Source: Spongilla lacustris (Eukaryota > Porifera > Demospongiae > Spongillida > Spongillidae). From it: DNA of 64,000 bases. Made by a program: the position numbers and the translations under genes. Shown one piece after another: positions 32,701 to 45,000 of this stretch (positions are counted from its first letter, which is position 1; each line of letters starts with the position of its first letter). Under the pieces are notes generated by a model, which was not told the origin of the DNA, made no database searches, and saw only the letters and a list, made by a program, of their open reading frames with translations. Location of the stretch: the NCBI GenBank assembly GCA_949361645.1, contig OX442429.1, forward strand, positions 2,235,231 through 2,299,230, written 5' to 3'.

Positions 32701-35314
32701 TGTGTTGTGGAATGTCACTTGAAAAGGCATTGCTTTTTTATTAACATAGAGCTGCACTTACATGAAATCCACTTCCCCAGACCCTTTTAAGGTGGCAGGC
32801 GCTTGCCATCTGAAGCTTAGAATGGACACAGGATCTTTAGTCTTGTGAGTCACTGTACCCTGGATGAGGAAAATCAAGTGATTTATGTTTGGAGATGCAA
32901 TACTCATACGGAACATTGTTGCTTGATATACGTACACATCCTGCTATCCCACACATGCACATACCACCATGCAGTCAAGACTGGAAAAACAGAACCTGCC
33001 TTATTGTTTCCAAGGCAATCCATGGTCATAGCCTTGATGGGATTTAGAGGAGTGAATGACCCAAGAATGAGGTCATCACTCCAACGGTCTCTAGCCTGTA
33101 TGACAAAGCCCTCGCACTGATTGGCTAGCCCAAGAAGATCAACTGGAAAATAGGGAAAGTCATTATTGTAGATCCCTCCTGTAGGTCAGGGAAAGACTTA
33201 ATTAGAGTTATTAAGAAAATATAATGACATTCCCAAAGCTAGGTGCAGTGTGTGTACTGTGCTAGCAGCTGGATGCTTTCTTCCCTACATGACAGTTGGA
33301 ATTGTGCATGAGCAGGGTAAAAAATATGTTTAACAATATGTGATGGGTGAACTCCACAACCAAGACAACACCATGTCAGCTTTCTCACCTACATGGTGAT
33401 GAAATAGATGCTGTTAAGAAAGGAGTCACCTTAGTTCCGTTCTGTTGTTACTACCTAACTATTTTGCGTTTGAGTGCATATATAGACTCTAGTGATATTT
33501 CGCAAAATCACAGAACATTTAATTAACTTCTTTTTAAAATAATTAATTCATTATGTTGCTTGAGGCTTTAATAGCATTCAAACCACCGAATCAAGAACAA
33601 ATGCCGCTTCGAGTTAGTAATATGTAGTTTACGTGAATCATTGGCGTGAATCGAGCGGGAAAATGTATATGTACGTACCTTGTTCAACTGTATCACACAA
33701 CAGATTTACGTGCAATTAATGCCGACAGAGAGAGGTACGCGCGAATCCCCCAATAGTATAGCATGCACCTAGACGGCGCCCATGACATATACGACACAAA
33801 ATATTATTATTATTCAGAGCTCTAGAAATATGGCTTATGGAAGTTTCCAGATTTCGTTTCCTTTTTTTAAATAAATTTTATTTTTTGCAAAATCCTCATG
33901 GATTAATTTTGTCGGACAATTTAACAAAATGCTTGCATGCACGCCCAGTAAACAACATGGTTATGTGATGCATCTGAATTACATAATATTCCTAACTGAT
34001 GCGTCTGAATTCGAATGAATTTGCCACTAAATTTCTGGGTGTGACGACGATCTACTCGCATTACGCATTAATACGACCAGTATAATAACCATTAACCATC
34101 ATTCAAAGGATTCCAGAGTGTGACGATCTACCCACATTACGCATTAATACGTGTACAATGTTCTCTACAAATGATTATTAAGCCACGAAAATTGGCCATG
34201 GGTTATTCATAATGGAATGATAAGGCAGTGTTAGGCACTGATCAACCACATATTTCACTGAATGCAACTGAAAAGCGTTTCCATACGTTTTCCTGGTTTT
34301 GTCGGACAACATGCACGCCCAGTAAACAACATGGTTATGCAATAATTGTAGCACAAACTGCTATAAATGAATTTTATCTGTTGTCATTAAATTACATGAC
34401 TGATATTCCTAGCACGAGTGTGACGATCTACCCACATTGCGCATTAATACGTGTAACCTTCATCAGAATATCGCTCATATAAATGGCTATCTCGATTCCC
34501 GGTTCCTGGACGAACGCCCTATCGCCTGGTTAGCATAGAGCGAGAAATTTATCAGGCTATCTTCTAAATGGCGATCTATATCGTGATTTATCGCGGTACC
34601 ACGATGGAACGCAGTTACAATGCATACATGTTACATACAGATCGACGTCTGTCACTATCGCGCTAAGTCGCAATTATTAAATCGTGATTATAATTATCTC
34701 TACACGCAGGATAAGGAATTTAGCTTTCGTGTTGAATTCTTTCGATTTCTCAAGATAGGTGTAAGCATGCATCGTTGCCCTCAAAGTCTCTATTATACCA
34801 GTTTCATTTTCTATCTAGAATCATGCAGGCAACACTAAATTCAAAATGTCATAAATGAATCAAGGCCGGGTTACTAGAGCTCTTGTACTCGCACGCATTC
34901 ATACAATAACAGTACACACGTGCTAATCACATGCTGTCCATCGATCGCTGATGTCTGTCAGATGCCCGGGCTGAATGCATCAATCTGCTTTACTTATAAC
35001 GCTCACCGATTGTACCGCGGGTCCGCGGCCCTGTACCGGTGCGTAAACATTATAACGCGCGCGCGATAAGTGACTAACCTTCATATTCTTGCCCCAGCGC
35101 GTATTTCCCGTTTAGCTCGTTGACGAGATCAGACTTAATGACAAAACCTCCGTTTCCTGTTACTTGAAAACCCCGTGAGTGCTCGTCAGACCTCGGTCTC
35201 AGATGCTTTCAAGGCTCGATCCACGACCGCGTTAACAGCAGTGTAGCTCTGGCCATCTGCTTGTACTCCAATCATCAAAGCTGCAAAAACCACACATGAA
35301 GCTAGAAATACCAT
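29751..35314 (-). CDS. FRRS1: Ferric-chelate reductase 1-like: Reeler, DOMON, cytochrome b561
   Basis: Transmembrane electron carrier expected to reduce ferric iron outside the membrane using cytosolic donors. Exons in gene order: first 35080-35314 (uncertain), 32996-33142, 32762-32852, 32551-32620, 32228-32399, 32077-32174, 31872-31921, 31719-31816, 31438-31664, 31224-31343, 31114-31173, 30504-30544, 30372-30433, 29751-30307. From 33142 on, all splice phases agree and sites are GT-AG. Domains: signal peptide MVFLASCVVFAALMIG; Reeler (CEGFVIQARD, VTHKTKD); DOMON (YLDFMLEGTAQGWIAFGVS, FSRQIITND); b561 with heme-ligand His in RVHCVLM, LHRCFM, IVHFVFG and NLFHGV, plus PLISLLRCHPDAP; a last C-terminal helix before MTSPD. 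Oddities: exon 1 and the Reeler start are one frame apart, so either a 61-nt intron (GTACAAG...GAAAG) or an error separates them. The final exon may contain an 84-nt intron (29916-29999). Confidence 0.9.
33905..34460 (+). repeat. Direct duplication in FRRS1 intron 1
   Basis: Two blocks recur about 380 bp apart: TTTTGTCGGACAA with GCACGCCCAGTAAACAACAT (about 33908-33965 and 34298-34338), and GTGTGACGATCTACCCACAT with CGCATTAATACG (about 34115-34150 and 34418-34452; a degenerate third copy at about 34038). It looks like an old tandem duplication. Confidence 0.7.
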
Positions 35315-35499
35315 TGTTTGTTCTGACGTGTAGGCTTCGGTAAAATCTTATTCATGTAATATAAATGAGTGCAAGAGGCTGCGCTAGCAATTAAATAGGA
35401 ATTGCCGCATGCCTTATTCATTAATGTCCGTAGTGCAAAAATAATATTAATAAGTCCAGGTGGAAATGGGTAGCAATGTCACCTCCAATCACAGCCACA

Positions 35500-36349
35500 T
35501 GCACCTGTCCAGCTAACCTTTTGGTTCCAAACTGGGTCTTGGGTAAGCCAGCAGTTTTTGACCTGTCACATCCCTGCTTAATCCCACAATTCCTTAATCA
35601 GTGGTTGAGTCCTAAGGAGCCTGGGGAATGAATCTTCCACCTAGCTTCCCGATTAGCCACTTGCTCTTCCAAGGCTAATCAGTGGTGCTTACTGAACTTA
35701 ACCTTCCTGGCACTTTTACGTTGGAAAAGCCCTCCAAAACTACACAAAAATACAATTACATATCACGGATCCAGATCATGTCCTAAACATACGTATTGCT
35801 GAACTCACCGTTCATTCATACGACGGGTCGATCCCCCCCTCCCCCCCCCCCCCCCCCCGAAACACACACACACACACGCTTAAAATTTATTTAACACATA
35901 CCACAGTCTTATTAACACATTGATGTTTCAGTTACCTCACTGACTTCGTCAGCCAGTGCAGCAAGTAAGCACATTACAAATGTGATGAACTAGAGTGGGT
36001 GGGTGTCCCTATGATGGTTGAAATGGATGGAGTTTGGGGAAAAGAGGCCTCTACCATCTTGTCATCAATTGCCTTCAGACTTGCCACATCTGCATGCAGG
36101 CCAAAGTCTGCTGTGCTCCTAGTTTGCTGCAATGCCAGAGCCTTGCTATCCCATGGTAACTTTCAGCATTCGGAGGGCGAGGGCTGAAGATGGTTTTTTG
36201 TTATAGTGTGTATTGGTGTGTGGGGGTGGTGAGGGTAGAGTTTAATCTTGTCGTCCTTTGCATTTATCTGTGTTTGCTTCCTCTTGTACATTTATTATAA
36301 TAATTAAATAGGTATTGTTTCAAATAAATAAATAAATAAATAAATAAAT
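35500..36349 (+). pseudogene. RLE-type retroelement fragments with (AAAT)n tail
   Basis: Two pieces of the same kind of C-terminal module. About 35505-35590 reads as a degenerate PA(D)LLVPNWVLGKPA-FDL endonuclease block. 35990-36186 reads VGVPMMVEMDGVWGKEAS, FRLATSACRPKS and CNARALLSHG, the conserved C-terminus. They are separated by about 400 bp of other sequence including C and CA runs. An (AAAT)n run at about 36325-36349 is a typical 3' tail of non-LTR elements. Confidence 0.75.
35833..35877 (+). repeat. Poly-C then (CA)n
   Basis: About 25 C with one T, directly followed by a CA run. Confidence 0.9.
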
Positions 36350-36419
36350 ATAGATGTACATGTACATGTAAGTGGTCCATGTGAAATAAAAATAAAAATA
36401 ATAATAAAATTGCAGTTAT

Positions 36420-36922
36420 TACATGTAAGCATGGTGGCGATGTGGTTTCCCAACACAACAAACTCCTAGATGTGTTTTTAGATTGTCGCAGGTGAGCTAA
36501 TGTTGAGGTTGGCAGTGGTTTTGGGCATGACAAACACAACACCAGACCTGTCTTGTGGCCCTTCTATCTTCTTGGAAGGTGTACACAACTAGGGGCAAGC
36601 CTTCATGTCTGTATCTCCACTGCATCAGATTAGGCCAAACGGAGTTCAGAAATTGTGACCCAGCTTTAGTGGCTGAGTGTTGCAAGCAATATTCTAATGA
36701 CCCAAAGCACTCAGAGTTAGACTGGAAATGCACACCAATAGCAGTAGAGACTTTAGGCTGCTGGGGTGCTGAGGCTAGGGGAACGCTATCACGTCTTGCC
36801 ACTTATCTGGCCATACCCATGAGGTGCACCAAGTCCCTGGCCACTGCTTCCATTTATGGCAGACTCAGCCTTACATTGGTGAAGTCTTGTGCTAGAGCTC
36901 TGCTGTCAAGAGCTGGATCATG
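36420..36922 (+). pseudogene. RLE-type retroelement C-terminal fragment
   Basis: Starts with [23 protein letters not shown] sequence after the zinc knuckle. It has stops through the endonuclease region and ends in an open frame: NDPKHSELDWKCTPIAVETL, GCWGAEARGTLSRLATYLA and SCARALLSRAGS before a stop at 36920-36922. Same family as 541-2806 but a diverged copy. Confidence 0.8.
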
Positions 36923-36924
36923 AC

Positions 36925-37130
36925 CTTCATTGGTTGACAGTATTTTATTTCTTTTGTTGTTTCTTGAGTGTTAGTTATTATTATTTTTTAATTATGAAAT
37001 AACACATTATTACATAATACAATACTTATACAAATGGGATGTACAATACATAAGGCAAAACAAACATAGGTATAGGTGATAAGTTTTGACAAGAGAGAAC
37101 TGAGCACACACATACATACACACATATAAA
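36925..37130. other. AT-rich spacer
   Basis: No feature recognised. Confidence 0.4.
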
Positions 37131-37138
37131 TGATAAAC

Positions 37139-38030
37139 TTATTCTTGTATGCTGGGAAGTCCTATGCCATCAACCATGTCCAGTGCACTCCTCCATTTTA
37201 CATGGGAACCTCGAAGACATAAATTTGTGGCTCTGATGATGGCGAATGTTAAACTAGCCCTCAGCCATCCCATCACTTCTCCATAGGACTTTCCCCATTT
37301 AAGGCAAATGTGTTCAGAAAGATGCTTAAGATAATAGGTTGCTTCAAGTCCCAAAGCACCATCAAATGAAAACCACAAATGGTGTAAATGAGGCTCATCT
37401 TACATTAGCAGCATTGTTGTATTTTTCTTCTTTTCTGCTTCTGCTGATGCTAGAATCGTCGCTACACTTCTGTTAACAGACATGAGATGGTGCATCTGTG
37501 TCTATAACACGTATGTCAAGAGTGCTTGAGTCTGTCAGTGACTAAGGAGGGTTCATCTGCGACTTCACATGCCTCTTGAATCACTGGCTCCCGAATGATG
37601 TCCTTATAGGCAATAGATGACAGATCACCAAGAATATCTCTTACTTTGTTGTGATGTCTGGTAACGAGACCTCCTTTCTTGCAATCCAGGGCATGCTCGT
37701 AACTAAAAGTAGCTCCACATCCGTCACAAGTAACTGGCATCTTCAAAAGGGGTCAATGATATCTGACTGTCAGGGCATCACGAAACTCAGTGGCAGAAAG
37801 ATCAAAATGATGATATGTGGTTAGTAGTACAGTTAACCATGGAGATGTTTTGAAAGTGATGGCTCTTTGTATAGCACGTACCTGCTTAGCATCAAGGGTG
37901 GAGAGCACTGAATCTAACTTGTTTTGATCTTGCTGCTGAAGCTCATGGTGCATATAGTAGATATATTGCTTCTGCCATCTTAGCAACAGTTGTTTATACC
38001 TACCACCTAGACTACACAAAAAAAAAGAAA
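37139..38030 (-). pseudogene. Different lineage of RLE-type retroelement, C-terminal part
   Basis: Reading leftward: a thumb/linker with KTSPWLTVLLTTYHHFDL and EFRDALTVRYH (37753-37990), then after a frame break a CCHC knuckle CDGCGATFSYEHALDC (about 37670-37720) with GGLVTRHHNKVRDILGDL. Last comes a separate open block, LKHLSEHICLKWGKSYGEVM and LRASLTFAIIRATNLCLRGS, ending at 37139. From memory the CDGCG/RHNEVRD and ATNLCLRGS blocks mark a retroelement lineage common in sponges and cnidarians, distinct from the GGDVVxRHN lineage elsewhere here. Frameshifts make it inactive. Confidence 0.75.
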
Positions 38031-38079
38031 GAGAAAAAACACACACACAGACACACACACACACACACACACACACAAC

Positions 38080-38620
38080 ATTTTCAGCCCTCACCCACTG
38101 AATGCTGAAACCTAGCACGGGATAGCAAGGCTCTGGCATTGCAGTAAACTAAGGTGAGGTTCAGTCTCTGATAGATGTTTGTAATGGCATTTGACTTGCT
38201 GCACTGCAACTGAAAAGCCAGACGGGCAGCCAGCCGAGAAATGGAACCCTGAGCTTCCACACAGTTATTTAATTATTTTATTATATTAATACAGTACATA
38301 ATAACATATACAAGCTTAACATTCATGAAGGGGAAGATGGGGACATCTCATGATCAGCAGAATGGTCCTAGCACTAACGCGACAGTAGATTCTGGCTCAG
38401 TGATAGACTTCAACAACTAGAGGAATGCACACCCAGCCCCACCTTGAGCACATGCATTTCATGGATTCATTTTTGGCATGCTTTCTGACCTCACCGCATT
38501 CTACAGAGTTGCCTGAAGCCAAATTTGCTTGCAGAATGAGACTTTTATTAAGCGGATGGATGACTTTTAGGTCAAATACTGCGAGACCAGCTTGGCACCA
38601 GTACATCAGCTGGTCTAGAG
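38080..38620 (-). pseudogene. RLE-type retroelement fragment, interrupted
   Basis: 38397-38620 reads AGLAVFDLKVIHPLNKSLIL and WGWVCIPLVVEVY, the end of the endonuclease region. 38080-38270 reads SISRLAARLAFQLQCSKS, IYQRLNLTLVYCNARALLSR and ends GEG. About 125 bp of unrelated AT-rich sequence splits them, probably a later insertion. A (GT)n run follows at 38038-38078. Confidence 0.75.
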
Positions 38621-38749
38621 AAGTCTATACTTGGACCTTTCTCCAGTTGATAGGCTTTAGAGTCGGACTAGTTTTGTACCCAAATGTATAAATATTTATA
38701 CGTCTGGGTATGAGACTAAAAGTGGACTGGGAGAGAGGATGACCAGCTG

Positions 38750-38991
38750 CGTGGGATGTCACTGTAACCGCACCACTCACCCCTGCTGTGTTGAATGAGG
38801 CAGGAATGACTGCAAGTGCTGCAGCTGCTGCTAGCGAGCAGCACAAGCACAATTCCAATGATCCGAAGTGCCAGGAACTAGGTTGGATGTGTGTTCCCAT
38901 GGCTGCCAAGACCTACTATAGCAACTGGGGCAGAGAAGCACACACCATATTTACTCATTTGGCCTCTCGGCTTGCCACTGCTGAAAATTAG
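38750..38991 (+). pseudogene. RLE-type retroelement C-terminal fragment
   Basis: Reads WDVTVTAPLTPAVLNEAGMT, an alanine-rich stretch, NDPKCQELGWMCVPMAAKTY and FTHLASRLATAEN. Same block order as the other copies but on the opposite strand to the fragment immediately to its left. Confidence 0.78.
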
Positions 38992-38999
38992 GGTCACTG

Positions 39000-39600
39000 C
39001 TGACCTTTATTTATAGCCTGATGCTGATTCGGTCCATAGCAAGAGCTATTTTGGCAAGAAGTCTGCCCCAAACCTTTGAGTAGTTTAGGTTTTGGAACCT
39101 TAGTTAGTAGTTAGGTTTAGGTCATTTGTATTAGTGTGCTTCATGAGTAGTTATTATTTACATGTTATGTAATTTAAAAAAAATGTATATGTCAATGCCG
39201 GCCCGCCGCTGCTACTTATCCCAGCTACATCTTCGGGCTTCAGCATCGCTTATATCAGTCCGGATGACCTTGTAACAGGCGTGTCGTGTTGCGGCTGCAA
39301 TGGGGACGAGAAACTAAATTCATGTACAAAAAGTTCTATAGTTATACTATTAGCTGAGCAGTATCGGCTATGAATGCTCCAGCATGCAGGAAAACGCAAG
39401 CAATGCAAATAAAGTATAAGTTGGCTGAAATGTCAAACCAAACGCTTAAAGACCAAACCAAGATTTCAAACCTGGTTCAAAGCCAGTCCGCCTGTCGCTT
39501 GTTGCACAATCCAAACTCTTAATTTGTAAGAGGTCAGTTGATCTGAGTAAATGATCGATATGGCGATGCATGTTTTTGGGCCTGCGTCGAGACCTGCATC
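39000..39600. other. No gene recognised
   Basis: AT-rich spacer between retroelement fragments and the inverted duplication. Confidence 0.4.
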
Positions 39601-39610
39601 AATCAAGATC

Positions 39611-40466
39611 GGATGGACCAATTTGATGTTGTGATGCACCCGCAAAGATCTCTGTCTGAAATTGAATATCACGATTTAAGTGTGTTACTTCACAAGGTCT
39701 CCTTACAAAGCTTCACCACATGCAGCTGCTTGGCTTGCAGTTGTTCCTTCCCTAAGGCTCAATCTCTATTGTTTTATAATCGTTTTGTGTACATGCATGC
39801 AAGATGGCGAAATTAAATCTGGTCAATGCGCTGGGGTACGTGTGGTTAACTAAAGTACTTGACTGTAGGTTCGTATCCCACCTGAGTCAAGCCTATAATA
39901 TTACTATTATTATTCTGAGGTTGCAGGATGGGTATGAGCCAGGCTGTCCTATTGCCATTTTGAGAGCCATCGATCAGTGTATGCCTCCGAGGATCCCGAA
40001 CCAAGTGGCGCCGGAGAAGCGGGACAAGATTTGAAGATGGAGCTGGGTTACCAGAACTTACATGTTTATATTGTGTGTGTGCCTGCAAAAATGTGTCAGT
40101 GTGTGCATGTAGTCATTCTAAGAGGGCATCCTGAGTCCATTACGCCGTGACAACCACATCTCCTCCATGCTTGCATGTTAAGGCATGGTGGCCTTAAGGG
40201 TCCAAGGCATGGGATGGGCAAAAGGAGCAAACAGGATTATCAGTAACAGCAATGCCCTACATCAGTTTGGAACAGCAGATTCAAGATGGAGATTGAGCCT
40301 TAGGGAAGGAACAACTGCAAGCCAAGCAGCTGCATGTGGTGAAGCTTTGTAAGGAGACCTTGTGAAGTAACACACTTAAATCGTGATATTCAATTTCAGT
40401 TTTTCCAGACAGAGATCTTTGCGGGTGCATCACAACATCAAATTGGTCCAACACTAAGGCATCAAC
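39611..40466. repeat. Inverted duplication with about 155-bp arms
   Basis: 39611-39768 (GGACCAATTTGATGTTGTGA onward) is repeated in inverted orientation at about 40291-40452. The right copy has a 9-base insertion. Both arms translate to the same peptide (QFDVVMHPQRSLS, YHDLSVLLHKVSLQSF) on opposite strands, so it is either a duplicated piece of an unknown coding element or a foldback element about 850 bp long. Confidence 0.75.
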
Positions 40467-40539
40467 AGAGGAGACAAGTTCATTAAAATCCCTGATGGCC
40501 TCAGCTAGGTGCTTGCAAGAAGGTGAGCAGACACCAGAA

Positions 40540-40728
40540 GCACGTAAGGAGGCTATGTAGGCACTTAAGGAGGCTATGTAGGCACTTAAGGAGGCTATGT
40601 AGGCACTTAAGGAGGCTATGTAGGCACTTAAGGAGGCTATGTAGGCACTTAAGGAGGCTATGTAGGCACTTAAGGAGGCTATGTAGACACTTAAGGAGGC
40701 TATGTAGGCACTTAAGGAGGCTATGTAG
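40540..40728 (+). repeat. 21-bp minisatellite, nine copies
   Basis: Unit GCACTTAAGGAGGCTATGTAG, nine copies in 189 bp, nearly identical. Because 21 is a multiple of 3, two strands stay open: the minus strand reads YIASLSA repeats joined to the inverted duplication's peptide (40281-40766). Confidence 0.92.
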
Positions 40729-40924
40729 GCAACTAAACTGTTGTTCAGAAAGGCTATGGAGCCCATGACCCCCTCTGCTTAGGCTGATATGTAATATATT
40801 TTGTATTTATTGTATACAGTTATAGCAGGATAATTGGACATACATAAGCACACTGTTATATAAACATATAACTAGACTACACACAATGTACACAAAATGC
40901 TAGCTATACTTACCCTACATCTCT

Positions 40925-41560
40925 TTGACAGATGCTATGTGAAAGGATGGCAATGGCATTAGCTCGTACCAGGTGAAGGTTCAGCCGCCCGTAGAGTTCG
41001 GTAAGAACTACTGACTTTGCCTTGGATGTGCAAGTGACTAATCGAGAAGCAAGCTGGGAGACAGACTCCTAAGCCTCCTATGTCCAGACTCCATATAACT
41101 CACCACTAACGGTACACAGATTACATTTGGCGTCATTAGAAAGAGTGCTTTCTCAGCTACTCCTGTTGTTACGCTCGCTTCCAAAAGAGTTGTAGGATTA
41201 AGCGAGGATGTGACAGACAAGTCAAAAGCTGCTGGCTTATCCAGCCCCTAGGGTGCCCCAATGAAGTAGAAAATTTGTAGCACCACGAGACCCACGAAAG
41301 ATTCTCTGGAAAGAAGGTAGCACACTGATCAATGACAGCCTTGTGTAGGACCAAGGAGAACAACAGTGGGCCCAAGGGATCTCCACCAGGAAACCCAAGG
41401 GAATATTTCTGCATGGGAAGTTAGAAGTACATTCCTCAAGGAGTGCCTGGCGAGGCACCATGTTGATTTTACACATCGTAATTACTAAAGTCTTCACCTT
41501 TCCAATGGATTTTGAACTAACTGCAGCTGCGAGTGTGGGTCTGGGTACGAGATCAGTTAT
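40925..41560 (-). pseudogene. RLE-type retroelement, RT plus C-terminal remnants
   Basis: Minus strand: a degenerate palm (MVPRQALLEECTSNFP, then GGDPLGPLLFSLVLHKAVI at about 41300-41400), a jump, then the C-terminal block (SVTSSLNPTTLLEASVTTG, VICVPLVVSYMES at about 41090-41220). The middle of the protein, including the YxDD box and knuckle, is deleted. Several frame changes. Confidence 0.75.
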
Positions 41561-41583
41561 CCCAACTACATGTATTGTTGTCA

Positions 41584-41585
<2 letters not shown>

Positions 41586-41625
<40 letters not shown>
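41586..41625 (+). repeat. Poly-T run of about 40
   Basis: On the minus strand this is a poly-A run and may be the 3' tail of a retroposed sequence lying to its right, or an independent expansion. A CTGGGTACGAGA string lies about 45 bp to its left. Confidence 0.85.
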
Positions 41626-41627
<2 letters not shown>

Positions 41628-42009
41628 ATTGTTCACGTATGAACAATATAGATACTATTAATAATAGGCCACCTTATCCCCGCTTTTTAAATTTGCGTAG
41701 TTTTCCCCCCGCCCCTGGATGCCATCATGGGGGGCTATTGGGGACACCCTATTAGCCAGCCTAGGGCCCCCAAGTACCTTAATCCGGCACTGCTTAGTGT
41801 TGTTGGATACGAAATTGGCCTACATGTACATGTAAGTGATAGAATGAATCCACTTTTGTGTTTAAAAATGTATGTATTTGTTGCTATAGAAACCTATAGA
41901 AATATGCGGTAGTATTACCTCAGCCTCATTAATAAGAGTAATTCTATTTCATGCGCTCCTGTTGCAAATACACACTGTACATTTACACACACATGTAGGA
42001 TATATTTTG

Positions 42010-45000
42010 ATGGATTTAACCGGATTTCTATTTGGTAACGTAAACGAGGATGGAGAGTTGGAAGATGAATCGCTTCTGGATAAGGTGAGTTCATTAAGAG
42101 CGCACCAAACATACCATTGTCAATACAAGAACGTTTGTTATCTCAAATCGATGGCCTGCCACAGTATTTTGTATTTAATGCAAGGTTACCTATAATTGTC
42201 AGGCGTTGCTTGCGTTTGTAGGCTATTATCGACTATATGTACAGATTGTTGTAGGTACCATTTAGCGTTTTATGTTGCATGTATCTAGGAGTCAGTGGCG
42301 CAGCTGTCTAGAATGGGCGTTGGCAGTGTTCTCGGAGAGATAGTGAACGTGGATGAAACGAGGGAAGACGCAGCAGCTGGTGGCGAGGACAGCGATGACA
42401 ATAACGGTGAGTGCTGTCAAAGACTTGCACATTATAAGTGAGGATATGCATAGTACAGTGCATGTATCTGTACATCCATATTGCAGTATATGTGCATAGT
42501 GCAGTAGGCTATGGTGTAGTTAGGCTTGGGGGTGGCTGATGCGTATGTGTCGATGTCCTTCAAATGTGTGTAGGCTTGCATACGTAGTGCCTTCCTTCAG
42601 GCATCCACCCACACATGCACAGTACATGTACATGTATGTGTATGTGCGTATTGTCCATATGTCAGTGCGGCACCTTTTTGGGTGCATGCAATCTATATAC
42701 ATATGTGCATGTATTATGCCTTAAAGAGTACAGGTACATGTATGGTGTCCATCCACAAATACTCATGTACCTGCCATTTATCCATGCCTTAACGCACATG
42801 TATTTGTATTTGTGTACATGTATATTGTATGATACACTCACATAACTTGCAGTAACATATTTGCAGTGTTATGAGTGTTTTAGCAATTTTACTGGTTTCA
42901 CATAATAAGTTTGTACGTGTACGTGTACTGGACATGTTGCAGTCCTCACAAAACATGCACTCAACTACATGTACATGTAGGTAACATAATTGATCAATGC
43001 TAATCGCTGCTTTGTGTACCCGTACCACTTTCTCTACGATCAGTTGTGACCCAGCCTAGTGGTTATAAGTTGTCTGTATACTAAGCTACATGTACATGTA
43101 CATATTCATGTACACAATACATGTACATGTAGGGTGTACCTACACTATAGGGTGTACATGTATAGTATGTACATGTACATGTAATTAGGGTATGCAGTGT
43201 AATGTATACATGTGTACATGTACCATGTACACATGTACACATTACACTGTGAGGTGTTTGTAGTATGTAAGGCCAGTATGGGTGTACATTATTTAAGGTA
43301 CATGTATGGGCTTTTTGGCAGATTTAATACTGGTGTCTTGTGTGTGTTGTTGTATTCTTCAGCTCATCTGAAACGTACATGTACACTGTATTGTTATCCA
43401 ACTGATGCTCAAAGCATTTCTGATTTTCAGCACCCCATTGTTAACATCCTTGTATAAAAGAGCTCTCCACCTATTATGTTCAGACACATGTTCTCTCTGG
43501 CAGATGACCACCTGAAGTCTCCCACTGCTATGGACTTTGCCGACATAGCTGAAGTGGCAGCAGAGGAGCAGGATGGGGATGAGGAGCAGGGCAGAGGCAA
43601 GACCCTCGGGGATCAGGAACGTTTGCTGCAGAGGGGCCTGTCCTTTGCCCTCTCACAGGTCGGAGGTTAGTAATACTCTGGATATTCACCTCCTTGATAC
43701 ACATGTTCCATGCATGGTCAATTCATGCTACACCCTACACGGCCTCTTCCCATCTGCACTTGCATTTGAATATGATTTAGACACATTAATGCACTTACTG
43801 TTTATACACTGCCCTATCTCACATATGCTCCGCCATGCATATTCCCATTCTTTCAATATTGGTGCAGCGTCCATTGTGCACACCACCTGCACTACTTCAC
43901 ATTCTGTACACGAAGTACACTGTACAACACATACATGTACTGTACTGCCAGCACATGAGCAGGCCTATATTTAGAGGAAGTGGGCCCACACCTCCTCCTG
44001 GAAAAAACCTTTTAAAAGGGAAAAACCCGAGTTCAGAACTGCTCAAATAATTCATTTATGCCTTCATGGAAGAGTTTGCCGTTCATCGCCACATGCATCT
44101 TCAGTTGCGCACCTGCAAACTCCTGTCGTGTATACGTACACCTGCTTGCTCATAAAGGGGGAAAAAGTGGGGTTAGCTCTGTGCACAATACGCCTAGAGT
44201 GATTCTAACACACATTCCTCAACCTTGTATCTAAGCCCAGATGCTCACACACTCACAGCTGAAGACTTATTGTTGTCATGCAATGTACATTTACATGTAT
44301 CCACTGTCAATTTATTCCTTGTTACTGTCACCTTGTTTCTGTAGTTTTTACACAACATCATTACATTTAGCACATGATTGCTTCCTTTTACATCCTGCCA
44401 TTGTAAACATGTACATGTATGCAGGTTACACTTGTCATCCACAGGTGCATCCTCCTCTGGTTCCCAGGCCCAGCGAGAGGAGGATGAGGATTACGACGAT
44501 AGTGGTGTGAGCACCATGACTGGTGGCAGCCAGTCCTCCTCCATCCCTCTCTCTTCCACCTTCTCCTCCTCTGTTAGCCCCACGCAATTGCCAGCGTTTG
44601 GTGCAACAGGGTCTATTCCAGATTCCTTCAGTTCCTCCAGTATGGGTGGAAGTGTTGATGTGACCATGGACTGGGTCCCATCCCAACCTCAGGACACAGT
44701 TCCCTTGCAAACCACTTACCAAGCGCCCAACAGCACCCATATACCCAACAGCACCCATATACAGATTTTGGTATCTCAGCCGCCTGACCAGGTGGCCCCC
44801 CAGACTGCCAGTATCCCTCCAGCGAGGGCTCCATCACCCTCCAAGGTCCAGCCAGAGCCCCACCCTCCTGTCCCCCTGGATGTGGCCACTGCCGTTGCCC
44901 TGCCTGCCCTGATACCTGAAGACATGTCTCTGGACATGTTGTATGCAAAGGTGAAGACCCTGTTTCCGACCTTCAAGCCTCACTGCATCCTGCGGTTCTC

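Noticed and set aside
40540..40728. CRISPR-like array
   Set aside because: Direct 21-bp repeats with no spacers, in animal DNA; a plain minisatellite.
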